IMG/VR virus record: IMGVR_UViG_3300049855_000218
Span: 1-22,338 of that record
Origin: a virus
Direction: 5' to 3' (one strand)
Length of the DNA stretch: 22,338 bases
Shown: positions 1-8,128 of the stretch, in pieces
Layout: each line of letters begins with the position of its first letter
Position numbering within the stretch: position 1 is the stretch's first letter
Program-made: the position numbers and the translations under genes
Notes under the pieces: generated by a model
Told to the model about the DNA's origin: nothing
The model's database searches: none
The model's input: only the letters and a program-made list of their open reading frames with translations

Positions 1-1697
1 CTATAAGTCGTCATAAAAGATGTAATGTTAAAAACATTACCACTAGTTCCTGTGGAAGTGAATATACTTGTTCCATTAGTTACGGAATGTGTGTCAAAAG
101 TAAATCTTCCTGCGGTCATGTTCTTATTATTTGAATTAAATATTCCACTAAAGAACGAGCAAAGTCCTGTACTAACCATATTAAAATCATCAGCTAGTGT
201 ATAAGTATTTGTACTAACCATATTAAATTGAAATTGAATATGAGGGAATACTTGTCCTGCGGAAGTTAAAGTAAAGGTGTTTCCTGTACCACTACCATTC
301 ATATTAATAAATGCGGAGGCGTAAGCCGTCATAGACATGGCTGAAATTAAAGTCAAATTTCCATAAAATATGGTATCAACTTGGAAATCCCAAACAGGGT
401 TATTTAAACAACCAGTCCAATCAATATTTCTTCCTAATCTCTCACAACCAATACCACAACGAATTATTGTATTTGTGGCTTGTATAGAATTTGCGTCAAA
501 TCTAGCATCATCTTGTGGTAAAGGTCGTCTGGCTTGTCCCCCAGTACCTCCACTCGCTAAAAACCAATTGTTAGCATCAATCCAATTCTTAACACCACTT
601 GTAAGGGCGTAAAAATAACAAACAATGCCTGTTGTAAAAATAATTCCTGTATTAGTTCCTAAATCCCCAACACCACCAACACTTGCGGACAAATCATTTG
701 TTACGGACAATGTTATGTAATTAAAATCTGTGTATTCTACTCTTACGGAAGTTGAATTAGGTACTGTAATTGTCCTAACCCCTGTGTTGTTACTATGAAC
801 TCGATTTCTTCTAGTATTAGAACCAATAACAACAAGCCCGTCAACAGTATCCGTAACTGTAAATCCTGTATTATTTACTTGTAATCTATCTTCTCTACCA
901 TCACCTAAGTTTATACCACCCATTGCTTTTACATATTTAAATCTTGTTGTATTGGAAGCCGTAAACATTGTGGCAATTCCACCAAAATAATACTCAACTC
1001 CAAAATCCCAATTAAAAGTTCCTGCTTGCATCAAAGGTGCAAAGCACAAAATAGAACGATACATTTTAATTACTGCGGTGTGTGCCGTAAGTGTCAATCC
1101 TGTAGTTGTTGCACATAACCAACAATTATTACCGACACCAGTTAGTCTAAATTCAGAAGCACCTAAAGTTAAAGTGCGAGTATTAGAATTAGAAGAAGTG
1201 AACTGACCACCAGTACAAAGTTTTCCATTAGTGTTTAAAGTGCCTTTGGTGAATGTAACTGTAGCAAAAAAATCTTCCCAAGCATGGTCATCTTCATACT
1301 TCCAAGAACCATTACTTGAAGCATTATATGTAACATTTCCAGACTTTTTACCACCCCAATAAATTGACTGTACTGTGGCAGAAGTTGAAATAAAAGAAAA
1401 TGCGGAATTCGCAGGGTGTAGTTTAGTATAAGTCATGCCTGCGACTAATTTAAGTGCGATATTTCCTGCGCCTGCCGTTCCATCACCAATAGTTAAAGTA
1501 AAAGCACCATGAGTAAAGACACTGACATAATTATCAAAATTTAATGAACGACAAACTCCACCACTTGCATCTAATTGCAAATTTCCACTAGTTCCTGTGG
1601 CAACAACATCATCACTTGCTAAAGGAATAGCCCCCTCAACCCATGAACCAGTAGAAAACCAACTTCCACCAGAATTTGAAATTGTTCTAGTAGCCAT
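1..1697 (-). CDS. Large tail fibre / adhesin-like beta-solenoid protein, partial (C-terminus beyond the window)
   Basis: This minus-strand reading frame begins with ATG at 1697 and stays open to base 1, giving about 565 residues without a stop; the C-terminus lies outside the window. The start overlaps the stop of the preceding gene as TAATG. The protein is rich in Thr, Ser, Asn and Gly. It contains two copies of a module with a W...W...P..DD pattern: near residues 13-30 (GSWFSTGSW then IPLASDDVV) and near residues 370-395 (NWIDANNWF then LPQDDARF). It also has recurring beta-strand units of the type T.GTLNTNGK...F.S...TRTLTLG, typical of right-handed beta-helix phage appendages and bacterial adhesins. 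I infer a virion tail fibre, tailspike or receptor-binding protein. No enzyme motif was recognised, so lyase or hydrolase activity cannot be claimed. It directly follows another tail-fibre-like gene. Confidence 0.7.
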   Translation of the reverse strand, partial: MATRTISNSGGSWFSTGSWVEGAIPLASDDVVATGTSGNLQLDASGGVCRSLNFDNYVSVFTHGAFTLTIGDGTAGAGNIALKLVAGMTYTKLHPANSAFSFISTSATVQSIYWGGKKSGNVTYNASSNGSWKYEDDHAWEDFFATVTFTKGTLNTNGKLCTGGQFTSSNSNTRTLTLGASEFRLTGVGNNCWLCATTTGLTLTAHTAVIKMYRSILCFAPLMQAGTFNWDFGVEYYFGGIATMFTASNTTRFKYVKAMGGINLGDGREDRLQVNNTGFTVTDTVDGLVVIGSNTRRNRVHSNNTGVRTITVPNSTSVRVEYTDFNYITLSVTNDLSASVGGVGDLGTNTGIIFTTGIVCYFYALTSGVKNWIDANNWFLASGGTGGQARRPLPQDDARFDANSIQATNTIIRCGIGCERLGRNIDWTGCLNNPVWDFQVDTIFYGNLTLISAMSMTAYASAFINMNGSGTGNTFTLTSAGQVFPHIQFQFNMVSTNTYTLADDFNMVSTGLCSFFSGIFNSNNKNMTAGRFTFDTHSVTNGTSIFTSTGTSGNVFNITSFMTTY

Positions 1698-2908
1698 TAC
1701 CCTCTTTTTCTTTCCATTCCTAAGAATGTCCACTTGGCGTTTACTCTATTCCAAGCAAAGTGATAAATACCACTTTTATTAATCGTTGCATCTAAGAAAG
1801 GTGAAGGTATTGGATTATCTAAACCACCTTCAAACTTAGAGCCTAAAGTCATTGTGTAAGGTGTTGCACCCATTGTAACTGTTAGAACTAAAGGTGTACC
1901 CTCCTCTGTTGGGTCAACAGGGCAAGTTAAACCTACAACATTTGTATTCATAATAACTTCTACATTTTTAGAAGTCATCATATCCACACTTGCGCCTGCA
2001 CTTGCGTTTACTGTTGTCGTTGGTGCATCACTTCTACCACTACCACCACCGCCTGCACCCCATGAAGGTAAACCACCAGTAACTTTTAAAACTTGACCAT
2101 TACTTCCAATTCCTAAATTAACAATATTTAAACCATCATAATACAGAATATCGCCACTTGCCAAACTAATTAATGCAATATCCGTCAAATTAATATTAGA
2201 GTCTTGTTTAAATGCTAAGGCATTAGTTATGGCTAAGGTTGTTGGATACTTAATATTATCTGGGCTAGATAAATTTACGGCTTTATTATTTTGGTTTTCT
2301 GCAACATACCCAATATTATTTTCTGTAACCGCCCAATTTGCGTCTATTTGTCCTGGTGTATCCACTAAAGCACGAACTAAATCTCCATTGGTAACGGAAA
2401 CACCGCCCATTACTGTTGCCGTTGGGCAATTACTAATTGTATATAACCAACCTTTTAGAATACCACCAACAGATGGATATAAATTTGAATTTGCGGAAGG
2501 GTCATAATTCCCCTTGTCCTCTACAAAACCTAAAAGACTGGCATCTGTATAGGCTTGTGCCGTGCTTAAAACTAAAGCATCTGCAAGGGCTTGTGCCGTT
2601 GATACTGGCTTATTCATATCACTAGTATTGTTTACATTATCAATACCTAAATCAATTTTAACTTGTGTAGGAGTTCTGTTTGTCCACACCCCTGCCTTAA
2701 TCTGCATGAAATCCTCATTTGCGCCACTGATAGCAACAAATTCACTTAACAAGGCATACTCGGCATCTGTCAAAACATTAACATCTGGATTTTCTAACAA
2801 AACATCTAATACATCAGACGCTAAAACATCTTCAATGGCAGGCTCTCCTAAATGAATACCTACATTTACCGTCGCAAATTTTTGTATTCTTCCAATCGTG
2901 TTAGGCAT
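1697..2908 (-). CDS. Tail fibre-like protein
   Basis: This 403-residue protein carries segments that recur in phage tail fibres. Residues 85-103 contain IDLGIDNVNNTSDMNKPVS. Residues 126-150 contain a GFVEDKGNYDPS...YPSVGG stretch. Residues 250-283 contain GDILYYDGLNIVNLG and NGQVLKVTGGLPSWG, followed by a flexible GAGGGG linker near 285-289. The last 110 residues form a separate beta-rich domain with no family I can name, possibly a receptor-binding or attachment head. The start ATG overlaps the stop of the upstream small membrane protein as TAATG, and its own stop overlaps the adhesin start the same way, so the three genes are translationally coupled. The role as a fibre or fibre-attachment protein is inferred from these motifs and from position after the capsid gene. 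No lytic enzyme signature is visible. Confidence 0.75.
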   Translation of the reverse strand: MPNTIGRIQKFATVNVGIHLGEPAIEDVLASDVLDVLLENPDVNVLTDAEYALLSEFVAISGANEDFMQIKAGVWTNRTPTQVKIDLGIDNVNNTSDMNKPVSTAQALADALVLSTAQAYTDASLLGFVEDKGNYDPSANSNLYPSVGGILKGWLYTISNCPTATVMGGVSVTNGDLVRALVDTPGQIDANWAVTENNIGYVAENQNNKAVNLSSPDNIKYPTTLAITNALAFKQDSNINLTDIALISLASGDILYYDGLNIVNLGIGSNGQVLKVTGGLPSWGAGGGGSGRSDAPTTTVNASAGASVDMMTSKNVEVIMNTNVVGLTCPVDPTEEGTPLVLTVTMGATPYTMTLGSKFEGGLDNPIPSPFLDATINKSGIYHFAWNRVNAKWTFLGMERKRG

Positions 2909-3183
2909 TAGGAATCGTCCTTGTTTAATATTGTTTCGATTGTTGCTAAACGAACGAAAACACCATCTTTCCCATTATTTAACAAATCAACCATTTTTTC
3001 ATTAGATTTTTCAACATCGTCAATACGGAAATGAATACGCTTTATGCCTTCGTTAATATTTTTTAACTCTAAGGCACGATTTTTAGCTTCTTCGGTACGG
3101 AGTCTACCTGCCATAGCATTTTGATACGCTAAAAAAGCACCTAATACGGCTATTACTATTTGGATAATTAGATTCCAATCCAT
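2908..3183 (-). CDS. Small membrane-anchored coiled-coil protein
   Basis: This 91-residue protein has one hydrophobic segment at residues 4-20 (LIIQIVIAVLGAFLAYQ) followed by a charged helical region likely to form a coiled coil. The start is preceded by AGGG about 7 bases upstream (3191-3194), and the stop overlaps the next start as TAATG. An N-terminal membrane anchor with a coiled coil fits an inner-membrane spanin (Rz type), a holin-associated protein or a small structural protein; the sequence alone does not decide. It sits directly after the capsid terminator and before the fibre genes, where podoviruses sometimes carry lysis genes. No outer-membrane spanin partner is visible next to it. 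Function unknown. Confidence 0.65.
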   Translation of the reverse strand: MDWNLIIQIVIAVLGAFLAYQNAMAGRLRTEEAKNRALELKNINEGIKRIHFRIDDVEKSNEKMVDLLNNGKDGVFVRLATIETILNKDDS

Positions 3184-3205
3184 AACACAACCCTAAAAAA
3201 AGTTC

Positions 3206-3236
3206 AAAAAACTAGGTAGTCACACGACTACCTAGT
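3206..3236 (-). terminator. Rho-independent terminator after the major capsid gene
   Basis: Bases 3211-3221 (ACTAGGTAGTC) pair perfectly with 3226-3236 (GACTACCTAGT) around a 4-base loop. On the minus strand the hairpin is followed at once by five T (3210-3206) and, after GAAC, by seven more T (3201-3195). There is no T run on the plus-strand side, so it works only for leftward transcripts. It lies 20 bases after the capsid stop codon, as expected for terminating or stabilising the capsid mRNA. Confidence 0.88.
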
Positions 3237-3255
3237 AAATATTTTGTGTTACAAA

Positions 3256-4449
3256 TTACGACTTAATGTTACCCCAGCGTGCCAAAGTTTCTGGTACGGC
3301 AATCTTCATACCAACTTCGGTCAACCAAGAATCTTGGTAACCATCATCAGACGGTAAACCAACATCAGTCTTGAATCTTGACATTGCATCACCAACATAC
3401 TCCAAATTAATGTGAGCAGGGTCGATGAGGGTAAGTGCATTACGATATAAACCGTAACGCATCAAATCATGGCGAACCAAATGTAAAGTACCAGTTGAGA
3501 ACTCAAAAGTAGTTACATTTAACCCGAAAGAAGTTAGGTGATTTTCAGTACGAACAGTGTTCAATACCAAATTCCCTAAAATCGCTAAAACTTCGCTACA
3601 AGCAAAGCCCCATTTTTCTTGACCACCGTAAGCGAAACCTTGTGAGGCAAGGAACGCTTGGAAGCCTGCAAGTGTCGCAACGCCTGCGCCTGCAATGTCT
3701 ACACGATTATCAACGCCTGCGGTAGCAGACTCTTGTAACCAGTAGTCAATACCACCAGTCATTCTGCGTGGAGAACCTGACCCTGCACCTTCAATACCCT
3801 TACGACCAAACAACATAGCAGACTCAATTTCACGAGTATGCTCTCTGCGTTTTTCGTCACGATTTGTTTGCAATTCTTTTTCACGCATACCTGCAAAGAA
3901 TTTAGTAGACTCCCAGAAAGTTCTTGAATAAGAACTAGAGTGTCTAAAAATTTGAGTGTAGTTTGAAAAAGGAATCAAATCTTCCGCTACTGGAGTAGGG
4001 ATAGGGCTGTATTCTTGTTGTGCATTACCGATGCGTAAGATAATATCATTATCTGCAATGTTTGCATCAGAGGTTCCTGCTAAACCACGAACCAAAGTCA
4101 ACACATTTGTTGAAGTGTTTACTGCGGTTACTCGGTGAATAGCTAAAAGTGCTAAAGTGGTTTGGTCAATAACACGAATAACATCGCCTGGAACAAACAA
4201 CGAGGCGTTATCAACTTTTAAAGTTGCACCAATCAAAGACGCACCATCTGCAAGAGTGGATTGCGCTCTAATGTTTTTGTTGAACCATTTGAACTCTGGG
4301 TCACCAACTTTTGTTTTCTTCAAACCAACCATCAAAGCCGTAAATGGGCTTTCATCTGGTTTCTTTAAAAAAATTGTTTCTGTTACATCGAAATAACGAT
4401 TCGCCTGTAACGGTGTTTCTGTACTCTGCGCACCATAACGGATAGGCAT
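3256..4449 (-). CDS. Major capsid protein, DUF5309 / SU10-like
   Basis: This 397-residue protein matches what I know of the HK97-fold major capsid family of phiEco32/SU10-like podoviruses (DUF5309). An insertion domain at about residues 75-140 has the pattern VPGDVIRVID...LVRGLAGTSDANI. It is followed by the segment FSNYTQIFRHSSSYSRT (161-177) and by an acidic/basic helix with REHTREIESAMLFGRKG (202-218). The N-terminal part contains DESPFTALM (32-40). A strong SD (AGGAG) precedes the ATG. The gene is flanked upstream by a scaffold-like gene and downstream by a strong intrinsic terminator, as expected for the most highly expressed virion gene. The protein should form the icosahedral shell. 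The family name comes from motif recognition, not from a search. Confidence 0.88.
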   Translation of the reverse strand: MPIRYGAQSTETPLQANRYFDVTETIFLKKPDESPFTALMVGLKKTKVGDPEFKWFNKNIRAQSTLADGASLIGATLKVDNASLFVPGDVIRVIDQTTLALLAIHRVTAVNTSTNVLTLVRGLAGTSDANIADNDIILRIGNAQQEYSPIPTPVAEDLIPFSNYTQIFRHSSSYSRTFWESTKFFAGMREKELQTNRDEKRREHTREIESAMLFGRKGIEGAGSGSPRRMTGGIDYWLQESATAGVDNRVDIAGAGVATLAGFQAFLASQGFAYGGQEKWGFACSEVLAILGNLVLNTVRTENHLTSFGLNVTTFEFSTGTLHLVRHDLMRYGLYRNALTLIDPAHINLEYVGDAMSRFKTDVGLPSDDGYQDSWLTEVGMKIAVPETLARWGNIKS

Positions 4450-4461
4450 GACTTAATCTCC

Positions 4462-5430
4462 TTATATCTTCCTTTTAACAAAAATATCTTTGCTAGATAA
4501 AGAGTCTCCAAACATCTTTTTAGCTAAAGCATCAACATTTCTGATAGGCGTAGTTCCTTCTTTAGGATTGCCAAGCACTTTCGCTGGCTTAATTTCCTTT
4601 GGTTTTTTAGTAGAAGTAACTACATCGGTTTCTTTTTTACCAAAAATAGTCATGTAGGCTTTTCTAGGGTCTTTCCCTGCTCTTACGAGTAGAACAATAT
4701 CCTTAGCTTCCTCACTATTTGGCTTAATTTTTACTCCAAAATCTCTTTGAGCCTTTTCTAATTCTTCATAGGCTTTTTCTTCCCTTGACTGCACCGCCTG
4801 TTTCTTAACAGTTTCATGGTGTTGAGTCAAAGAATCGACTTGGGCTTTCAAACTGTTAATAACTGCTATTAGTTGTTGATTTTCTCGCTTGGTATTATTA
4901 GCGGTAAACTCAACAGTTTCTAATATGTTTTCAAAAGGTTGAACATCTAAGTCTTTATATTTTTCCCCTTTTAACAAACTTCTGACCGCATTTAGCTTCT
5001 GTCCAATATCAACGGTATTTTGTTTACCGCCAAGTTCTTCTTGAAGCCATGCGTTCATTTTGTTATATAAAACAGGATTCTGTGCTTGCATATTAAGTAA
5101 TGCTTGACCAGTCTGTAAAGCCAATTTATCGGCTTCATTAACTTGTGGCACACCACTTACTTTTGACAATTCCAACTGTTTCATTAATAAAGCATTTTGT
5201 TGCTTTAATAACTCAACTTGTGAAATTGGTTCTTCACCTTCACTTTCACCTTCCTCACCATTATCATCTTGAACGGCTTCGTCTTGTTCATCAGCATCAA
5301 TATCTGCACCAAACATATCAAAATTCTTAGAGGCTGATACATCTAAAGCCTCGACAGAATCCACTACATCTGATGTTAATTTACCACCGAACAAAATTGC
5401 TTCCGCTTCTGTTTGATTTTTTTCTGGCAT
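4462..5430 (-). CDS. Probable capsid scaffolding protein
   Basis: This 322-residue protein is strongly acidic at the N-terminus (residues 40-75, DADEQDEAVQDD and GEEGESEGEE). It then has long Gln/Lys/Glu-rich helical stretches likely to form coiled coils (about 75-95 and 175-230) and a basic C-terminus ending KRKI. This composition, a charged helical protein immediately upstream of the major capsid gene, is typical of internal scaffolding proteins that nucleate procapsid assembly and leave before packaging. The C-terminal basic tail would be the usual shell-binding part. An SD (AAGGAG) precedes the ATG. No protease motif is seen, so it is not an evident protease-scaffold fusion. The call rests on position and composition. 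Confidence 0.65.
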   Translation of the reverse strand: MPEKNQTEAEAILFGGKLTSDVVDSVEALDVSASKNFDMFGADIDADEQDEAVQDDNGEEGESEGEEPISQVELLKQQNALLMKQLELSKVSGVPQVNEADKLALQTGQALLNMQAQNPVLYNKMNAWLQEELGGKQNTVDIGQKLNAVRSLLKGEKYKDLDVQPFENILETVEFTANNTKRENQQLIAVINSLKAQVDSLTQHHETVKKQAVQSREEKAYEELEKAQRDFGVKIKPNSEEAKDIVLLVRAGKDPRKAYMTIFGKKETDVVTSTKKPKEIKPAKVLGNPKEGTTPIRNVDALAKKMFGDSLSSKDIFVKRKI

Positions 5431-5440
5431 CTAAATCTCC

Positions 5441-5830
5441 TTATTCAATACTTTGAGAGCCTTTTACTTTTTGGGAGTTTACATCGCCCCCACCTTTACC
5501 AATAGAGTTGGATTCTTTAGAAGTTTGTGAATTTACATCACTAGTTCCTTTACCCAACTTCATGCCTGCATTGCGAATGGTTTGAGCGTTTACATCACCG
5601 CCACCTTTCCCAATTGTATTAGTCTCTTTGTGTTTTTGCATATTTACATCACCACCGCCCTTACCAATAGTATTACTACCTCTAGCGGTTTGTGAATTAG
5701 GGTCTGTAAGTTTCCCAAACCCACCTTCTAAATGTTGCTTGTTGTTTTTTTGGCTATTGGGTCTAGCAGAACTACTTCCAGAAGCCGTAGCCCCTTTAGA
5801 ATCATTTTGAAAATTTTGTTGAATAGCCAT
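5441..5830 (-). CDS. Small glycine-rich repeat protein of the head module
   Basis: This 129-residue protein is hydrophilic, without membrane segments or cysteines. Its second half is built from 18-residue repeats: residues 52-69, 70-87, 88-106 (19 residues, more divergent) and 107-124, with a partial fifth unit at 125-129. The shared core is N-[TS]-I-G-K-G-G-G-D-V-N-x-Q. The first 50 residues are Ser/Asn/Gln-rich, and a degenerate unit may occur at 36-51. A clear SD (AAGGAG, 7 bases before ATG) supports translation. It lies between portal and scaffold genes, with gaps of 2 bases to the portal gene and 10 to the scaffold gene, so it is part of the head operon. Low-complexity and repetitive, it may be disordered; an ejected, decoration or portal-associated protein is possible, but I recognise no family. 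Confidence 0.7.
   Translation of the reverse strand: MAIQQNFQNDSKGATASGSSSARPNSQKNNKQHLEGGFGKLTDPNSQTARGSNTIGKGGGDVNMQKHKETNTIGKGGGDVNAQTIRNAGMKLGKGTSDVNSQTSKESNSIGKGGGDVNSQKVKGSQSIE
5459..5677 (-). repeat. Four in-frame tandem repeats of about 54 bp inside a coding sequence
   Basis: The repeat is visible in DNA as recurring TTTACATC followed by a C-rich ACC/GCC segment on the plus strand, with 54-57 base spacing. It encodes the G-K-G-G-G-D-V-N units of the small head-module protein. One unit (residues 88-106) is longer by one codon and diverged, having GKGTSDVN instead of GKGGGDVN. Confidence 0.8.
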
Positions 5831-5832
5831 TT

Positions 5833-7767
5833 TTATACTCCTTGTTGTTGTGCTTGTTGAGGTGCGGATTGTTGGGTCTGCGCCTGTGTCTGTGCTTGCA
5901 TTTGTTGTTTTAAAAATTCTTCTTTTTTCTTTAATCGCTTAATTAAATCAGCTTTATTCGGTAAATTAATATTATCCAAAACAAATTGGTAGTCAATAAT
6001 ACCAGGACTCCCTGTACTTGGGTCTGCATTACCATATTGAAGTAACATAGTAAGGAGTTCCATCATTTGGTCTGGGTCATTTACTGTAAGAGGGTGGCTA
6101 GAAACAACATAATCATATTCCCCCTCCGTCAAGTCATTTTTCCATTCCATAACCCCTGCACTAAGAACCATTTCTCTTAATTCTTTTTCTGGGATAACTA
6201 GTCCTGCTTGACCAGAACGAACTAATTGGTCTAACTGCGCCTTAAACTCTGGGTTCTTTTCATTAACAATAACATTAACAACTTTTAAATTTTTAGTAAT
6301 GGCAGGATTATTAAGAGATTCTGCGATTTGTTCAATAATAGTATCATCTAAAAAATCAATAGGGGCATCATCACGATTAGCTAAACTTACTGTTGTATTT
6401 ACAGGAGTATTTATTTGAATTTCTTTTATTATTTTTTTACCAATTTCCTCAATAGCCCTATGTGAGCCTCTTAAAAACTCTCTTATTCTAGTAATAGAAG
6501 CGTTAAAATTTGCTCTTACAGTGCCAGGTCTTGAGCTTTGTGCGCCACTACCAAAAGTAACATCACTAACCCCTGCACTAGCCATAATCTCTTGTCTTTT
6601 TTGTGCCAACATTTGAAATACTTCGGAAGGGAGTTGTACACCACCTACTTTATCAAACATATCTTCGTTCTTATTGCGCATAGTAATAACAGAATTAGGA
6701 ATAGGTACAAATTGGTCAACATCAATAACACCTTCTGTCGCCACCCATATAGGATTAGTGTTTGATTTTGTGTTGTCTACAATCATAGACTCTAGGGCAT
6801 TAAGTTCCTCTTGCGCAAACTTCATAGGAGTTATTAGGCTTTGCCCAAAAAACTCGTCTGGCATCTTAATTAATGGTACATTAATATAAGGGAATCCAGT
6901 TTTAAGAGCATAATCTTCAAGAACCACATCACCATAAAGAACTACGCAACGCCCATGAGGGTATTTTTTAATTCTTTTCTTAATGGCTTTTACGCTAGTA
7001 TCTTCTGCTTCTTCATTATCATATTCAAGGAGGGTTAAATCTTTAAAATAACAATACCAAATATAAACTGCACTACTCATAACTTCGTTAGAAGTTCTAG
7101 TTTTTGCGCCTTCTTCACCAATAGCATCGGTAGGAAGCCCATCACTAACTACAATTTTGTCCGCAAAATCGGGGTAATGTTCTAATAACCAAGATTTACT
7201 GACTCTTTTTCTTTCATAAATATATTCTGCCTCATCAACACAATTAGCTAGGGGGTCAATATAAAAATCAAATGGAGAGATTCGTTCAACTTGTACCTTT
7301 AATAATTCTTTACAATATTTGTTATACCAAACTTTAATAATCCCAAACCCAAAAAACAATCTATCTTTCTCAATGGCTGACATGATTTCTGGGACTCTTT
7401 GTTTATCCCAAGTTTGTTTTATTAGATTATCTAAAATGCGTTCAACTTGATACGAACCTCCTGCGACTCGTCTCACAAATGCGATTGTCTGGTCGTCTGT
7501 GAGAAGGGCATGGACTTGTTCAATTGTTTGAAAAATAATATTATTTACAGACAAACTTCGCCAAGAAGCTAAATTGTCTGTGTATTCTTTAGTGTATTGA
7601 TTGCCAATATAAAATTGTGTGTTTTCTAACCATTCAGAGGAGAATCTGCCATCTTTGTAGTCGATTGCAATTGTGCGGTAAAAGGATAAATCATCAACGA
7701 GTTCTTGGAGTTCTTCTTCATCATACTCCAGTTCCTCCGTCTTTTGGTTTTCTGTTGAATAAGCCAT
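5833..7767 (-). CDS. Portal protein
   Basis: This 644-residue protein has the size and position of a podovirus-type portal, between the large terminase and the scaffold/capsid genes. Recognisable traits are an acidic N-terminus (EELEYDEEELQELVDDL), a YIGNQYTKEY segment near residue 52, a YPHGRCVV-like strand near residues 270-275, a PYINVPLIKM then FFGQSLITPMKFAQEELNAL segment in the middle, and a Gln-rich C-terminal tail (residues 619-644) typical of portal C-termini that line the DNA channel. It should form the dodecameric ring through which DNA is packaged and ejected. The start overlaps the end of the preceding coiled-coil gene by 47 bases and has a weak SD (GGA). Confidence 0.85.
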   Translation of the reverse strand: MAYSTENQKTEELEYDEEELQELVDDLSFYRTIAIDYKDGRFSSEWLENTQFYIGNQYTKEYTDNLASWRSLSVNNIIFQTIEQVHALLTDDQTIAFVRRVAGGSYQVERILDNLIKQTWDKQRVPEIMSAIEKDRLFFGFGIIKVWYNKYCKELLKVQVERISPFDFYIDPLANCVDEAEYIYERKRVSKSWLLEHYPDFADKIVVSDGLPTDAIGEEGAKTRTSNEVMSSAVYIWYCYFKDLTLLEYDNEEAEDTSVKAIKKRIKKYPHGRCVVLYGDVVLEDYALKTGFPYINVPLIKMPDEFFGQSLITPMKFAQEELNALESMIVDNTKSNTNPIWVATEGVIDVDQFVPIPNSVITMRNKNEDMFDKVGGVQLPSEVFQMLAQKRQEIMASAGVSDVTFGSGAQSSRPGTVRANFNASITRIREFLRGSHRAIEEIGKKIIKEIQINTPVNTTVSLANRDDAPIDFLDDTIIEQIAESLNNPAITKNLKVVNVIVNEKNPEFKAQLDQLVRSGQAGLVIPEKELREMVLSAGVMEWKNDLTEGEYDYVVSSHPLTVNDPDQMMELLTMLLQYGNADPSTGSPGIIDYQFVLDNINLPNKADLIKRLKKKEEFLKQQMQAQTQAQTQQSAPQQAQQQGV

Positions 7768-8128
7768 TTTTTTCCATCAACGCTAATTGTTCTTCTCTGG
7801 ATTTAGCCCCCAAAATCCTAGAATTAACCTCTGAATTTTTTTCATCAGCAGGAGAAATATTTCTAGATTTGTTTGCAAGTTGTATTCTACCTATTGCGGT
7901 TTGCAAATCAAGTATTGCACTATTTTGCGACTTTACGGTAGATTCTAGCGTGAGTAGTCGAGTTAAAATTTCTTGAAAAAGCCTAGCGTCTACGCCCAAC
8001 ACCCCTCCCAACGAGGCTTGCGTTTCTGCTCTGTCTTGCTCTAATTCTTTTAAGTTTTTCCGAATTTGTTCCCTCAAAAGGGCTTGGCTTTGTTGACTCA
8101 TTGATAACTCTTTGCCCATTCCGAACAT
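7721..8128 (-). CDS. Unknown coiled-coil protein overlapping terL and portal genes
   Basis: This 135-residue protein is highly charged, with a helical N-terminal half (residues 14-75) likely to form a coiled coil; it has no cysteine and no membrane segment. The ATG at 8128 is preceded by GAGGGAG with 7 bases of spacing (on the minus strand), a strong SD, so I keep this start although it overlaps the last 146 bases of terL in another frame. Its C-terminus overlaps the portal start by 47 bases. There is no plausible later Met start before the terL stop that would still fill the 215-base space between terL and portal. Position suggests a packaging- or head-related role, perhaps a portal or terminase accessory, but no family was recognised. 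Confidence 0.7.
   Translation of the reverse strand: MFGMGKELSMSQQSQALLREQIRKNLKELEQDRAETQASLGGVLGVDARLFQEILTRLLTLESTVKSQNSAILDLQTAIGRIQLANKSRNISPADEKNSEVNSRILGAKSREEQLALMEKNGLFNRKPKDGGTGV

Noticed and set aside
7617-7976. 119-codon plus-strand ORF
   Set aside because: It is a shadow across the portal start and the coiled-coil gene with no SD and no domain.
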